A DNA stretch of 64,000 bases from Bacteroides sp. Marseille-P3684 (GTDB lineage: Bacteria; Bacteroidota; Bacteroidia; Bacteroidales; Bacteroidaceae). Where the stretch lies: positions 663,363 through 727,362 of the forward strand of contig NZ_LT985808.1 in NCBI RefSeq assembly GCF_900291465.1. Reading direction: 5' to 3'. The notes under the pieces were generated by a model. That model saw only the letters and a list, made by a program, of their open reading frames with translations. It did not search any database and was not told the origin of the DNA. The position numbers and the translations under genes were made by a program. Of the stretch, positions 1-8,168 are shown piece by piece (within the stretch, counting starts at the first letter, position 1; every line of letters begins with the position of its first letter).

Positions 1-663
1 ATGTGCGGCAAAGCGCTCCAGCTTGCCGGTCACGAGGTTCTTGGCAATGATGCCACGGGCACGGCCGTCGATGATGACGATGTCCTGCATCTCGTAGCGG
101 GTATAGAGTTTCACCGTGCCTGCATTCACCTGACGGCTCAATGCCGAGTAGGCACCGAGGAGAAGCTGCTGGCCGGTTTGTCCTTTGGCATAGAAGGTAC
201 GTGACACCTGTGCGCCACCAAAGGAGCGGTTGGCGAGTGTGCCTCCGTATTCGCGGGCGAAGGGGACACCTTGTGCCACGCATTGGTCGATAATGTTGTT
301 GGAAACCTCTGCCAGGCGGTACACGTTCGCTTCGCGGGCACGGTAGTCACCACCTTTCACCGTGTCGTAGAACAGACGGTAGATGGAGTCGCCGTCGTTC
401 TGGTAGTTCTTGGCAGCGTTGATACCGCCCTGAGCGGCGATGGAGTGTGCGCGGCGCGGAGAGTCCTGGATGCAGAAGTTGAACACCTTGAAGCCCATCT
501 CACCGAGTGAGGCTGCGGCGGATGCACCGGCAAGACCGGTACCGACAACGATGATGTCGAGGCGGCGCTTGTTGGCGGGATTGACCAGTTTCTGGTGAGC
601 TTTATAGTTGGTCCACTTTTCGGCGATCGGGCCTTCGGGTATTTTTGAATCTATAGTAGCCAT
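1..663 (-). CDS. frdA: Fumarate reductase / succinate dehydrogenase flavoprotein subunit (partial)
   Basis: This is the N-terminal 221 codons of the FAD subunit that interconverts fumarate and succinate at the inner membrane; the rest runs off the left edge. The start is the ATG complementary to 661-663. The dinucleotide fold [11 protein letters not shown] lies at about residues 40-50. The HSIAAQGG motif (His73) matches the histidine that carries covalent FAD in the type-B family. It lies 36 bases downstream of the cytochrome b gene, the usual C-A-B order, so the iron-sulphur subunit is expected just outside the window. In an anaerobic Bacteroidales it probably works mainly as a fumarate reductase. 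Family assignment is secure; the in vivo direction is inferred. Confidence 0.93.
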   Translation of the reverse strand, partial: MATIDSKIPEGPIAEKWTNYKAHQKLVNPANKRRLDIIVVGTGLAGASAAASLGEMGFKVFNFCIQDSPRRAHSIAAQGGINAAKNYQNDGDSIYRLFYDTVKGGDYRAREANVYRLAEVSNNIIDQCVAQGVPFAREYGGTLANRSFGGAQVSRTFYAKGQTGQQLLLGAYSALSRQVNAGTVKLYTRYEMQDIVIIDGRARGIIAKNLVTGKLERFAAH

Positions 664-699
664 AATATTCGTTCTATTTAAAAGGTTTGTAATAATGTA

Positions 700-1377
700 T
701 TAGCAGCAGAGTGATTTGAAGAAGTAAACCACAACCACTACGGCAAAACCGAGAACCACGAGGGTGGAGTACACGTTACCGATAGTCTTCCAACGCTCGA
801 ACCAGATCTTGTTGCTCCAGCCGAGTGTCTGGAGTGCGCTCCAGAAACCGTGCGTCAGGTGGAACCACAAAGCCAGCAACCATACCAGGTAGATGATGAC
901 GTACACCGGTGAAGCGAACGTGTAGGCAATGTATGCCGCACCGTCCGTCGGACCGAATTCGCCCAGGAAATGGTCGCCGATAATCTCGGCAAACTGCATT
1001 TTGTACCAGAAGTTCGCCAAGTGGAGGAGCAGACCGAGCACCACCACGAGACCCAGCACGAGCATGTTCTGCGATGCCCATTCTACAGTTTTGGGTTTTT
1101 GGGTCACGGCGTAACGTTCGTTACCACGCGCTTTTCTGTTCAACATCGTCAGCCAGAACGCATAGATGATGTGAATCACGAAGAGGGCAGCCAGTGCGAC
1201 CGACGCAGCCAGTGCGTACCAGTTAGCACCCAGGAATTCACATACCATGTTGTAAGCCTCCTCGGAGAAGAGTGCCACAAGGTTCATCGACATGTGAAAT
1301 GTTAGAAACAGGACAAGGGCGAGACCGGTAACGCTCATCACCACTTTCCTTCCAATAGATGAATTACTTAACCACAT
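700..1377 (-). CDS. frdC: Fumarate reductase / succinate dehydrogenase cytochrome b subunit
   Basis: This 225-residue membrane anchor passes electrons between menaquinone and the flavoprotein and iron-sulphur subunits. It begins MWLSNSSIGRKVVMSVTG, characteristic of the Bacteroidota/Bacillus type-B cytochrome b. About five hydrophobic segments are visible (near residues 10-32, 55-75, 100-120, 155-175 and 200-220), with histidines that can ligate haem in the helices. It is the first gene of the operon, and a good sigma-ABfr promoter sits about 60 bases upstream. The length is normal for the family. The sdhC name is equally defensible. Confidence 0.92.
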   Translation of the reverse strand: MWLSNSSIGRKVVMSVTGLALVLFLTFHMSMNLVALFSEEAYNMVCEFLGANWYALAASVALAALFVIHIIYAFWLTMLNRKARGNERYAVTQKPKTVEWASQNMLVLGLVVVLGLLLHLANFWYKMQFAEIIGDHFLGEFGPTDGAAYIAYTFASPVYVIIYLVWLLALWFHLTHGFWSALQTLGWSNKIWFERWKTIGNVYSTLVVLGFAVVVVVYFFKSLCC

Positions 1378-1438
1378 AAATAAATGAATTAAATTATTTA
1401 ATTGTTAGAATTGAGATTTGCTGGTTTCAATCATTCCG

Positions 1439-1470
1439 CAAAGTTAAGAGAAATAGATGGATAGCACAAA
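1439..1470 (-). promoter_or_regulatory. Bacteroides-type promoter of the fumarate reductase operon
   Basis: On the minus strand, TTTG (complement of 1467-1470) is followed after exactly 20 bases by TAACTTTG (complement of 1439-1446). This matches the TTTG-N19-21-TAnnTTTG consensus of Bacteroidota. The frdC start is about 60 bases further down. Confidence 0.8.
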
Positions 1471-1565
1471 GGATTAAGGAAATATTTCTATAATGTAGCG
1501 ACGGAATGTCAACAGGGATGTCCGGGCAGGGCGGAAGGGGGTAGTAGCAGTGTCGGAGAAACGCA

Positions 1566-1632
1566 AAGGCACGCCCCCACAGTGCGGGCACACGGAAGAG
1601 AACCGTGTGGGAATGCTGTGGCGGCGTGCCTT
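1566..1632 (-). terminator. Compound stem-loop terminator of the acyl-CoA carboxylase operon
   Basis: Three nested inverted repeats stack on one axis: AAGGCACGCC (1566-1575) with 1623-1632, CACAG (1578-1582) with 1616-1620, and CACACGG (1589-1595) with 1603-1609. It starts about 30 bases past the carboxyltransferase stop. The T-rich tail on the minus strand is weak, so it may act as a transcript-end stabiliser instead of a classic terminator. Confidence 0.6.
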
Positions 1633-1660
1633 GACAGGGGGTGACGGAAGTCCGTCTGCC

Positions 1661-3193
1661 TTAGAGCGGCATGTTGCCGTGTTTCTTGGGAGGATTGTGC
1701 AGGCTCTTGTTCTGCGCCATCTCCAGTGCCTGGATGAGTTTCGAGCGGGTCTGTCGCGGAAGGATAATCTCGTCGATGAGACCTTGTTCGGCAGCGCGGT
1801 AGGGGTTGGAGAAGTAGTCCTTGTACTCCTCGATAGCGGCGGCCTTCTCCTCGTCGCTTGCCTTGCGCTTGAGGATGTTCACGGCTCCCTCGGCTCCCAT
1901 CACGGCAATCTCGGCGGTAGGATAAGCCAGGTTGATGTCTCCGCCGATGGTCTTGCTCGACATGACAATGTAGGCACCGCCGTAGGACTTGCGGGTGATG
2001 AGCGTTACCTTCGGTACGGTGGCCTCGGCATAAGCGTAGACAATCTTTGCACCATGGCGGATGATGCCGTTGTGCTCCTGCTCACAGCCCGGGAGGAAGC
2101 CCGGGACGTCCTCGAACGTCACGAGGGGGATGTTGAAGCAGTCGCAGAAGCGGATGAAGCGGGCTGCCTTGTCGGAGGCGTCGATGTCAAGTACGCCGGC
2201 AAGGAATGCGGGCTGGTTGGCAACGATGCCCACGGTGCGGCCACCCAGGCGGGCAAAGCCCACGACGATGTTCTTGGCAAAGTGGGGCATCACCTCGAAG
2301 AAGTACTGGTCGTCGACCACCGGCTCGATGATGTCCTTGATGTCGTAGGGCATGTTCGGGTCTTCGGGTACGACCGTCTGCAGGCTTTCGTCCTCGCGGT
2401 GAGGGTCATCGGTGCACGGACGCAGGGGGGCCTCCTCCATGTTGTTCGACGGAAGGAAGCTGAGCAGCTCACGGATGCTCATGAGTGTCTCCTCCTCGGT
2501 GTTGCACAGGAAGTGGGTCACGCCGCTGCGGCTGCTGTGGGTGTCGGCACCGCCAAGCTCTTCCTTGTCCACCTCTTCGTGGGTCACCGCCTTCACCACG
2601 TCAGGACCGGTGATGAACATGTGGCTCTTCTCCTTCACCATGAAGATGAAGTCGGTCAGTGCGGGCGAGTAGCATGCGCCGCCGGCACAGGGACCAAGGA
2701 TGGCTGACAGCTGGGGGATGACACCCGAGGCGATGGTGTTCTGGTAGAAGATGGAGCCGAAGCCGGCGAGTGAGCTGATGCCCTCCTGGATACGGGCACC
2801 GCCCGAGTCGTTGAGCGCGATGATGGGAGCGCCGTTCTGCAGGGCGAGCTTCTGCACCTTGACGATTTTGGCGGCATTGGTGTGGCTCAGCGTGCCGCCG
2901 TAGACGGTGAAGTCGAAGGCGTAGACGAACACCAGGCGGCCGTCTATCTTGCCGTAGCCGCACACCACGCCGTCGCCTGCCAGATGGCTCTTGTCCATGC
3001 CCAGGTTGGTACACTGATGGATGACGAACTTGTCCAGCTCGTTGAACGTGCCCTTGTCGAGCAGCATGTCGATGCGCTCGCGTGCCGTCATGCGCCCGGA
3101 GGCGTGCTGTTTCTCGATGCGGTCGATGCCGCCGCCCATGGAAGCCTGCTTGTCAAGCTCCTCAAATGTATGGTAGATTTCTTCTCTTGTCAT
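1661..3193 (-). CDS. mmdA: Acyl-CoA carboxylase carboxyltransferase subunit (propionyl-CoA carboxylase beta / methylmalonyl-CoA decarboxylase alpha)
   Basis: This 510-residue protein has two crotonase-fold halves. It moves carboxyl between biotin and propionyl-CoA, giving (S)-methylmalonyl-CoA, or runs in reverse. The N-terminal half holds NDSGGARIQEG and the GPCAGGACYSPA oxyanion-hole motif. The C-terminal half holds VPGFLPGCEQEHNGIIRHGAK and SYGGAYIVMSSK. The length fits the roughly 515-residue family. It is the last gene of the biotin carboxylase / carrier / carboxyltransferase operon. Next to fumarate reductase this fits the succinate-propionate pathway. PccB and MmdA cannot be separated by sequence alone. 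Confidence 0.9.
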   Translation of the reverse strand: MTREEIYHTFEELDKQASMGGGIDRIEKQHASGRMTARERIDMLLDKGTFNELDKFVIHQCTNLGMDKSHLAGDGVVCGYGKIDGRLVFVYAFDFTVYGGTLSHTNAAKIVKVQKLALQNGAPIIALNDSGGARIQEGISSLAGFGSIFYQNTIASGVIPQLSAILGPCAGGACYSPALTDFIFMVKEKSHMFITGPDVVKAVTHEEVDKEELGGADTHSSRSGVTHFLCNTEEETLMSIRELLSFLPSNNMEEAPLRPCTDDPHREDESLQTVVPEDPNMPYDIKDIIEPVVDDQYFFEVMPHFAKNIVVGFARLGGRTVGIVANQPAFLAGVLDIDASDKAARFIRFCDCFNIPLVTFEDVPGFLPGCEQEHNGIIRHGAKIVYAYAEATVPKVTLITRKSYGGAYIVMSSKTIGGDINLAYPTAEIAVMGAEGAVNILKRKASDEEKAAAIEEYKDYFSNPYRAAEQGLIDEIILPRQTRSKLIQALEMAQNKSLHNPPKKHGNMPL

Positions 3194-3245
3194 GTTTTGG
3201 TCTGTTTGTTCGTTTGTGAGTGGTGGAACGTGCGTCGGTGGGGAG

Positions 3246-3749
3246 TCAGAGGCTCAGTGTCAGCAGCACCTGGTTGCTGTTCACCGAGTCGCCCTCGTTG
3301 ACGAGCACTTCGCGTACGGTGCAGTCGGAGTTCACCTTGTAGTTGCTCTGCATCTTCATGGCTTCGAGGACGATGACGATGTCGCCCGCGCTGAGCTTGT
3401 CGCCCGGCTTCACGGGAATCTTCACGACCTTGCCCGGCATGGGGGCAATGATTTTGTCGTCCTGCTTCTCTTCGCCGCCTTTGCGCATGCGCAGGTACTT
3501 CGCCTGTGTGTCCACGATGTCGACGTTGTAGGAGCGGTAGAACATGTTGACGGTGTAGTTCTTGCCGTTTTCGCTGCGGATGAGTTCAGCGTTGTAGGAG
3601 TTGCCGTTGTGCAGGATGGAGCAACTCCCGTTCTCTGCCATCACGATGTCCACATCGTAGGGTTCCCCGTCGATGAGGAACTGCACCTTGTTGCCGTCTT
3701 TGCTGACCAGCGTCACGTCAGCGACGCGGTCGCCTATATGTATTTCCAT
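3246..3749 (-). CDS. Biotin carboxyl carrier protein of acyl-CoA carboxylase
   Basis: This 167-residue protein carries the biotin that shuttles CO2 between its two neighbours. The biotinyl domain occupies about residues 100-167, with the EAMKM motif placing the modified lysine at position 132. The first 90 residues resemble the extended N-terminal part of stand-alone carriers such as glutaconyl- or methylmalonyl-CoA decarboxylase gamma. A charged linker with KGGEEKQDD separates the parts. It lies 53 bases downstream of the biotin carboxylase and 52 bases upstream of the carboxyltransferase, all in one transcription direction. Confidence 0.88.
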   Translation of the reverse strand: MEIHIGDRVADVTLVSKDGNKVQFLIDGEPYDVDIVMAENGSCSILHNGNSYNAELIRSENGKNYTVNMFYRSYNVDIVDTQAKYLRMRKGGEEKQDDKIIAPMPGKVVKIPVKPGDKLSAGDIVIVLEAMKMQSNYKVNSDCTVREVLVNEGDSVNSNQVLLTLSL

Positions 3750-3802
3750 ATCAGTCTGTGTCTTGGTTATGAATGAGGGGGAGGAGCCTCCCGTTTCCGT
3801 TG

Positions 3803-5317
3803 TCAGATGCGCAGTACGCCCTTTTGCAGTCCGAACTGCTTCCAGCGGCTGATGGGGCGATTGTCGCCCTCGGTGCCGGCGGGGGAATTCTCCTCAAGGT
3901 TCATCAGGTAGTCGATGTACGACGCCATCATGGCGACGTTCTCGATTTCCTCGTTGTGCCCGTTGGAGCGCTGGAGCATCTTGGCGTTCTTCTCGATGAA
4001 GAGGGTGTTGTATTCGCCCTTGACGAAGTCGGGGGTGAACATGATGCGCCGCAGGTAGCTGAGGTTGTTCTTCAGTCCGGTGATCTTGTACTCATAGAGC
4101 ACGCGGCGCATCCGCTCGATGGCAAACTGCCGGGTCGTCGCCCATACGATCAGCTTGCCAATCATCGGGTCATAATATATAGGTATCTCGTAGCCCTGGT
4201 AGACATAGCTGTCAATACGGACCCCGATGCCGTTCGGCTCCGTGAGCTGCTGGATGATGCCCGGTGAAGGCATGAAGTTGTTCTCGGTGTCCTCGGCGCA
4301 GATGCGGCACTCGATGGCGTGCCCGCGCTGGAAGAGATCTTCCTGGCGAAGGTGGAGCACCTCGTCGTTTGCCACACGCAGCTGTTCCTTCACCAGGTCC
4401 ACGCCGACGACTTCCTCGGTGATGGGGTGTTCCACCTGGAGGCGGGTGTTCATCTCCAGGAAGTAGAAGTGGCGGTGCTTATCGACGAGAAACTCGATGG
4501 TACCTGCTCCCGAGTAGTTGACGGCGCGTGCGGCGGCAACTGCCTTCTCGCCCATCTCGCGGCGCAGTTCGGGGGTGAGGAAGGGAGAGGGGCTCTCCTC
4601 GACAATCTTCTGGTTGCGGCGCTGCACGGAGCATTCGCGGTCGAAGAGGTGAATGACGTTGCCGTGGTTGTCGCCCAGTATTTGGAACTCGATGTGGTGA
4701 GGTTCCTCGACGAACTTCTCGATATAGACCGTGTCGTCGCCGAACGAGGACATCGACTCCGAGCGTGCCGTGTTGTACGCCTCCACGACCTCGTCTTCGC
4801 TGTGGATGAGCCGCATGCCCTTTCCACCGCCGCCCATTGATGCCTTCAGCATCACCGGGAACCCGATTTCCTTGCTCACACGCAAGGCTTCCTCGGCACT
4901 CTGCAGGGGCTTTTCCGTCCCCGGGACTACCGGCACTCCGGCAGCAATCATACGTTTACGGGCAGAGATTTTGTCGCCCATGGCTTCCATCGTCTCCGGA
5001 GCGGGTCCTACGAAGATGATGCCTTCCTGCCGGCAGCGGCGGGCGAACTCGGCATTCTCGGACAGGAAGCCGTACCCGGGATGGATGGCGTCCGCCTTGT
5101 GTTCCTTGGCGGCGCGGATGATGTTGTCGATGTTCAAATAGCTTTCCTGGGATGCCGCCGGACCGATGCAACATGCTTCGTCAGCATACATCACGTGGCG
5201 TGCTGCCCGGTCGGCTTCGGAGAATACGGCAACCGTCCGGATGCCCATTTCCCTGCACGAACGCATAATACGCACGGCAATCTCGCCTCGATTGGCGACT
5301 AAGACCTTTTGTATCAT
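3803..5317 (-). CDS. accC: Biotin carboxylase subunit of acyl-CoA carboxylase
   Basis: This 504-residue ATP-grasp enzyme carboxylates the biotin on the carrier encoded just downstream. Visible features are the N-terminal fold MIQKVLVANRGEIAVRI, the glycine-rich ATP loop MGGGGKGM near residue 165, HIEFQILGD, and the EMNTRLQVEHPITE catalytic segment. It is longer than E. coli AccC (449) through a C-terminal extension, as in dedicated propionyl-CoA carboxylases. It is first in the operon. A TATCTTTG box lies about 50 bases upstream, with no clear -33 element. Its role in propionyl-CoA rather than acetyl-CoA carboxylation is inferred from the neighbours. Confidence 0.9.
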   Translation of the reverse strand: MIQKVLVANRGEIAVRIMRSCREMGIRTVAVFSEADRAARHVMYADEACCIGPAASQESYLNIDNIIRAAKEHKADAIHPGYGFLSENAEFARRCRQEGIIFVGPAPETMEAMGDKISARKRMIAAGVPVVPGTEKPLQSAEEALRVSKEIGFPVMLKASMGGGGKGMRLIHSEDEVVEAYNTARSESMSSFGDDTVYIEKFVEEPHHIEFQILGDNHGNVIHLFDRECSVQRRNQKIVEESPSPFLTPELRREMGEKAVAAARAVNYSGAGTIEFLVDKHRHFYFLEMNTRLQVEHPITEEVVGVDLVKEQLRVANDEVLHLRQEDLFQRGHAIECRICAEDTENNFMPSPGIIQQLTEPNGIGVRIDSYVYQGYEIPIYYDPMIGKLIVWATTRQFAIERMRRVLYEYKITGLKNNLSYLRRIMFTPDFVKGEYNTLFIEKNAKMLQRSNGHNEEIENVAMMASYIDYLMNLEENSPAGTEGDNRPISRWKQFGLQKGVLRI

Positions 5318-5362
5318 ATCTTGTATTTTGTTGGATAATCAGAGCATTGCGCTTTCGGCGCG

Positions 5363-5370
5363 CAAAGATA
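5363..5370 (-). promoter_or_regulatory. -7 box (TATCTTTG) of the acyl-CoA carboxylase operon
   Basis: TATCTTTG on the minus strand matches TAnnTTTG about 45 bases before the biotin carboxylase start. No good TTTG was found at the expected -33 distance. Confidence 0.5.
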
Positions 5371-5428
5371 CGACAAAGCCGGTGAATCGATAGCGTTTGT
5401 TAGTTATATTTAAACATCGTAAAGAGTC

Positions 5429-6139
5429 TCAGACCATCATGTTCCGGCGGATGGAGAACTTCACGATGGCCATGGCATTGATGGTGCGCAGGGGAATGTC
5501 CTGGGGGGCATGGTGGGGGTTGTAGCTCACCAGACGGATGGACTCCGGCTGCTCCGATTGGTTGACATATTTTACGGTCAGGTACTCGTCGCCGTCGAGG
5601 TCAAAAGCCACGAGATACATCTCGCCGAAGATGATGTTGCTGAAGCTGTGTATCTCCTTGTAGCCCACTATGTCGCCAGACTTCAGCAAGGGGTACATGC
5701 TGTCGCCGCTGACGTAGACCGCCCCGTCGCACGACGGGATGTTGGGGATGACAATCTCCCCCAGCGCGAACTGGTGCTTGTTGGTGAAGAGCGTCTTCAG
5801 GTTGGCGGCAGCCGTCACGTCGTAGAGCGTCACGCTGCGGTCGTTCAGCGCCTCGGGCACACGCGGCGTGCGGAGCATCTGGACCTCGCCCTCGGCAAGG
5901 GGGTCGTGGCACGGGTTGTCGCGGTGTTCGGGGGTGCCGCGGCCCGTGAGCAGCCACGTCAGGTCCACGCCGTCGAGCTTGTTGATGAGCAGGGGGAAAT
6001 CGATGCTGTTGCGCGCCATCCAGTTCGACACCGTTGCCTTCGACACGCCGAGGAAGTCTGCCACCTGGCGGTCAGTCTTGAATGTTTTCAGTTCTTTAAT
6101 CCGACGGATGATTTCATTCACGTTGATTACATTGTCCAT
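5429..6139 (-). CDS. HTH / S24-family (CI/LexA-like) transcriptional regulator
   Basis: This 236-residue protein has a phage-repressor layout. A helix-turn-helix at about residues 22-43 (DRQVADFLGVSKATVSNW) is followed by a linker and an S24 peptidase-like domain from about residue 125. The GDSMYP motif puts the catalytic serine at 147, and VKYVN places the partner lysine at 190. This implies self-cleavage or a dimerisation fold derived from it. No other phage gene is nearby, so it looks like a chromosomal regulator of the type common in Bacteroidales. A TACCTTTG -7 box lies about 30 bases upstream. It is divergent from the FecR-like gene, so shared control is possible but not shown. Confidence 0.82.
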   Translation of the reverse strand: MDNVINVNEIIRRIKELKTFKTDRQVADFLGVSKATVSNWMARNSIDFPLLINKLDGVDLTWLLTGRGTPEHRDNPCHDPLAEGEVQMLRTPRVPEALNDRSVTLYDVTAAANLKTLFTNKHQFALGEIVIPNIPSCDGAVYVSGDSMYPLLKSGDIVGYKEIHSFSNIIFGEMYLVAFDLDGDEYLTVKYVNQSEQPESIRLVSYNPHHAPQDIPLRTINAMAIVKFSIRRNMMV

Positions 6140-6171
6140 AGCCTGCGTTTTAAATTAGTTATTGGATGTGC

Positions 6172-6179
6172 CAAAGGTA
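6172..6179 (-). promoter_or_regulatory. -7 box (TACCTTTG) of the S24 regulator
   Basis: TACCTTTG on the minus strand, about 33 bases before the ATG, fits TAnnTTTG. The -33 position has no convincing TTG. Confidence 0.45.
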
Positions 6180-6295
6180 GGTATTAAAATTGAAACCTTG
6201 TTCATCCGACGCGAAGAATCTTGCAAAAAATTTCAATTTTCCCTTACACCGGACGGTACCCACATTGTCTTTACTATGTAACGACCTTCGAAACG

Positions 6296-7255
6296 ATGCC
6301 AAACGAGAGACAAGAACGAATCAAGTTCCTGGCGCTGAAAAAGCTTGCCGGGGTGTTGTCCGACGCTGAAGCCGGGGAACTCCGTGCGCTCTGTGCGGAG
6401 GACGACCGTCTGCGCCGTCTCGCAGACGCCTTGCTGTCCGAACAGCTCCGGGCGTCCGCTGCCCGCGACCGCAACCGGGAAGCCTGTCACCGCTCGTGGC
6501 AGGAGCTGCAACGGACCGTCCGTCGGCAGACAAACACCGGCTGGAAACAGTACCGCCGGTGGGGCTACTATGCTGCCGCCGCCGCGTTCGTCGGTGTCGT
6601 GGCTGGATGGCTGGGCTTGCAGAAGCCGCTTATCGTCCCGGGCATGGAGCCGGGGATGCTGACCGAAGCCGTGCTCTACGTGGACGGGCTCGACGGTCCG
6701 CAAACGGTGCACGATGTCTATGACTTCCGCACCATCCGTCAGGAACTCCTGCGCCGCATGGGCGACCGCCTGGAGGCGATGACCACGGGACAGTACACCC
6801 GCGTGTGCGTCCCCGAAGGAAAATGTTACAAGGTCCGCCTCAACGACGGGACGTGGGTTTACCTCGAAGGGGGTGCCTACCTGTCCGTGCCGGGCAACTA
6901 CTCCGAGTCGAACCGCTGCATCAACCTGGTGGGAACCGCCCACGTGGCGGTGAGTGAGGGCGCCAAGCCCCTCTGCATCTACACCGGGAGCGGGGACGTC
7001 TACGCCTACGAAGGCTGTGTGGACATCCGCGGAGGAGGAGGTTCGGGAGCTGTCGAAGTGAGCGTGGACGGCGGCCGTGCCGAGGTCGTGTCGAGCCGGG
7101 AGCACCGGTTCCTCACCGAGCAAGGCAGGGCACTCGTCACCGGGGAAGGCGACGTCAGCCTGCACCCCGGGTCAGACCGGATGCACGTCGGCTTCTGGCA
7201 GAACAGGCAGCTCGACGAGATGAGTCTGGCGTACACCGACTGGAAGTTTTTCTAA
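6296..7255 (+). CDS. FecR-like anti-sigma factor domain protein (orphan)
   Basis: The protein is 319 residues from the ATG at 6296; an upstream in-frame TTG at 6221 lies in AT-rich leader and is less likely. It has an N-terminal cytoplasmic helical part, one membrane segment at about residues 85-105 (YYAAAAAFVGVVAGWLGL), and a periplasmic FecR domain including VPEGKCYKVRLNDGTWVYLEGGA. Such proteins relay TonB-receptor signals to an ECF sigma factor, but no sigma factor or receptor gene is adjacent. The C-terminal STN-interacting part ends in YTDWKFF, a shortened match to the family ending. It is followed by a strong terminator. The sigma partner is unknown. Confidence 0.78.
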   Translation: MPNERQERIKFLALKKLAGVLSDAEAGELRALCAEDDRLRRLADALLSEQLRASAARDRNREACHRSWQELQRTVRRQTNTGWKQYRRWGYYAAAAAFVGVVAGWLGLQKPLIVPGMEPGMLTEAVLYVDGLDGPQTVHDVYDFRTIRQELLRRMGDRLEAMTTGQYTRVCVPEGKCYKVRLNDGTWVYLEGGAYLSVPGNYSESNRCINLVGTAHVAVSEGAKPLCIYTGSGDVYAYEGCVDIRGGGGSGAVEVSVDGGRAEVVSSREHRFLTEQGRALVTGEGDVSLHPGSDRMHVGFWQNRQLDEMSLAYTDWKFF

Positions 7256-7300
7256 TAGGTAATGATAAATGATTGTTGAACCCCAATAACTCTACTGAAA

Positions 7301-7317
7301 GAATCCCCTAATCTTTC
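7301..7317. repeat. 17-bp sequence also present, inverted, at 61296-61312
   Basis: GAATCCCCTAATCTTTC is the exact reverse complement of 61296-61312. It can form a small hairpin (GAAAGA with TCTTTC) in the 3' region of the FecR gene. Both copies are intergenic. Confidence 0.6.
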
Positions 7318-7351
7318 TATAAAGATGGCAGGCGTGCCATTGAAGAGTTAG

Positions 7352-7396
7352 CGCGAGATGCCGGTTTTAGGTTCTTCCGGGCATCTCGCGTTTTTA
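7352..7396 (+). terminator. Intrinsic terminator of the FecR-like gene
   Basis: A perfect 11-bp stem CGCGAGATGCC (7352-7362) pairs with 7380-7390, has a 17-nt loop, and is followed by TTTTTATTAT. Confidence 0.9.
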
Positions 7397-7425
7397 TTAT
7401 GTTCCCGCTTCTCCCGTTCGGAGGA

Positions 7426-7984
7426 GGAATCACATTGACACCTTTTTCACGGTTTTAGCATCACATTTTCCCGTTTTGGCGTTTTCAGCTGACGCGTACT
7501 TTTACAATTTTCTCCCTTCCAGAAAATAGCACGTTAAATAGTTTAAGATACGTCCGTCTAAATGGACAGAAAATAATGTAATTTTACATAATTACACTCT
7601 TTCTAACGCATAAAAAGCGTCCGCCGCACCCATTTTTACCATCCGAAGCACCTGTGATTGGCTTCGTACGGACGCGTCCGCACCACCGTACCGACGTGTC
7701 CGCACCGTCGTAGTCGTTCGTCCGTACGAAAACAGTCCTCTGTTCTCATTTTTTAGAGCCCGAAGGGGCACGATTCCCGATGTGTGAAATTGCGTCCGTC
7801 CGTGTGAAAAGACCGACGGAAGGGAACGGACGAAACGAAAAAGGATACAGAAGGAAAGAGAACAGGCAAAAAGGCTGTCACGACGCAAAACGCAAATCGC
7901 CCGAAAAGGCGCTCCGTGCTCACCAACTCGTATTTTGGTGCAACGAAGCCCCTTCTCGGGCGATTCATTTGACGTTTTGACAAA
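7426..7984 (-). repeat. 559-bp interspersed element, copy 1
   Basis: This is one of five equal-length copies. The 5' end in the element's own direction is the complement of 7984 and has an intact TTTGTCAAAACG. The other end aligns base for base with the other copies but has lost most of its inverted repeat (GGAATCACATTG). It contains the conserved hairpin near the 5' end (about 7895-7965) and the CGTACGGACG-rich inverted region (about 7656-7735), of the subfamily shared with copies 2 and 4. It sits between the convergent FecR-like gene and RNase R. No gene is called inside it. Confidence 0.85.
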
Positions 7985-8001
7985 TTGACACAACCGCTTT
8001 T

Positions 8002-8166
8002 CAATTGACAATTGACAATGGACAATTGACAATTGAATCGGTGCCAACGAATAACGCCGGGCAATTGGACCGGGCGACCAGACCGGTCGCCCCTACATTC
8101 ACCGCCTTGGGGTCTCGTCGCCACGCCGCACGGCAATTGTCAATTGTCCATTGTCAATTGTCAATT
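8002..8166. repeat. Array / 33-bp palindrome / array cassette beside copy 1
   Basis: CAATTGACAATTGACAATGG-type tandem tracts at 8002-8035 and 8134-8166 flank one 33-bp GGACCGGGCGACC...CCCCTACATT unit at 8067-8099. Between unit and second array lies the recurrent TTCACCGCCTT / ACGCCGCA spacer. The cassette fills the gap between the 559-bp element and the RNase R stop codon. Confidence 0.85.
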
Positions 8167-8168
8167 AA

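Noticed and set aside
5429-6139. S24/HTH regulator as evidence for a prophage
   Set aside because: No integrase, structural or lysis gene is nearby and flanking genes are housekeeping.
7592-8047. Open frames of 120-180 codons conserved in all five 559-bp elements as a possible small protein family
   Set aside because: There is no start codon inside the element in most copies, and several frames on both strands are open. Codon-by-codon comparison of the copies at 21054 and 30773 shows changes at positions 1 and 2 at least as often as at position 3. Open frames reflect stop-poor sequence.
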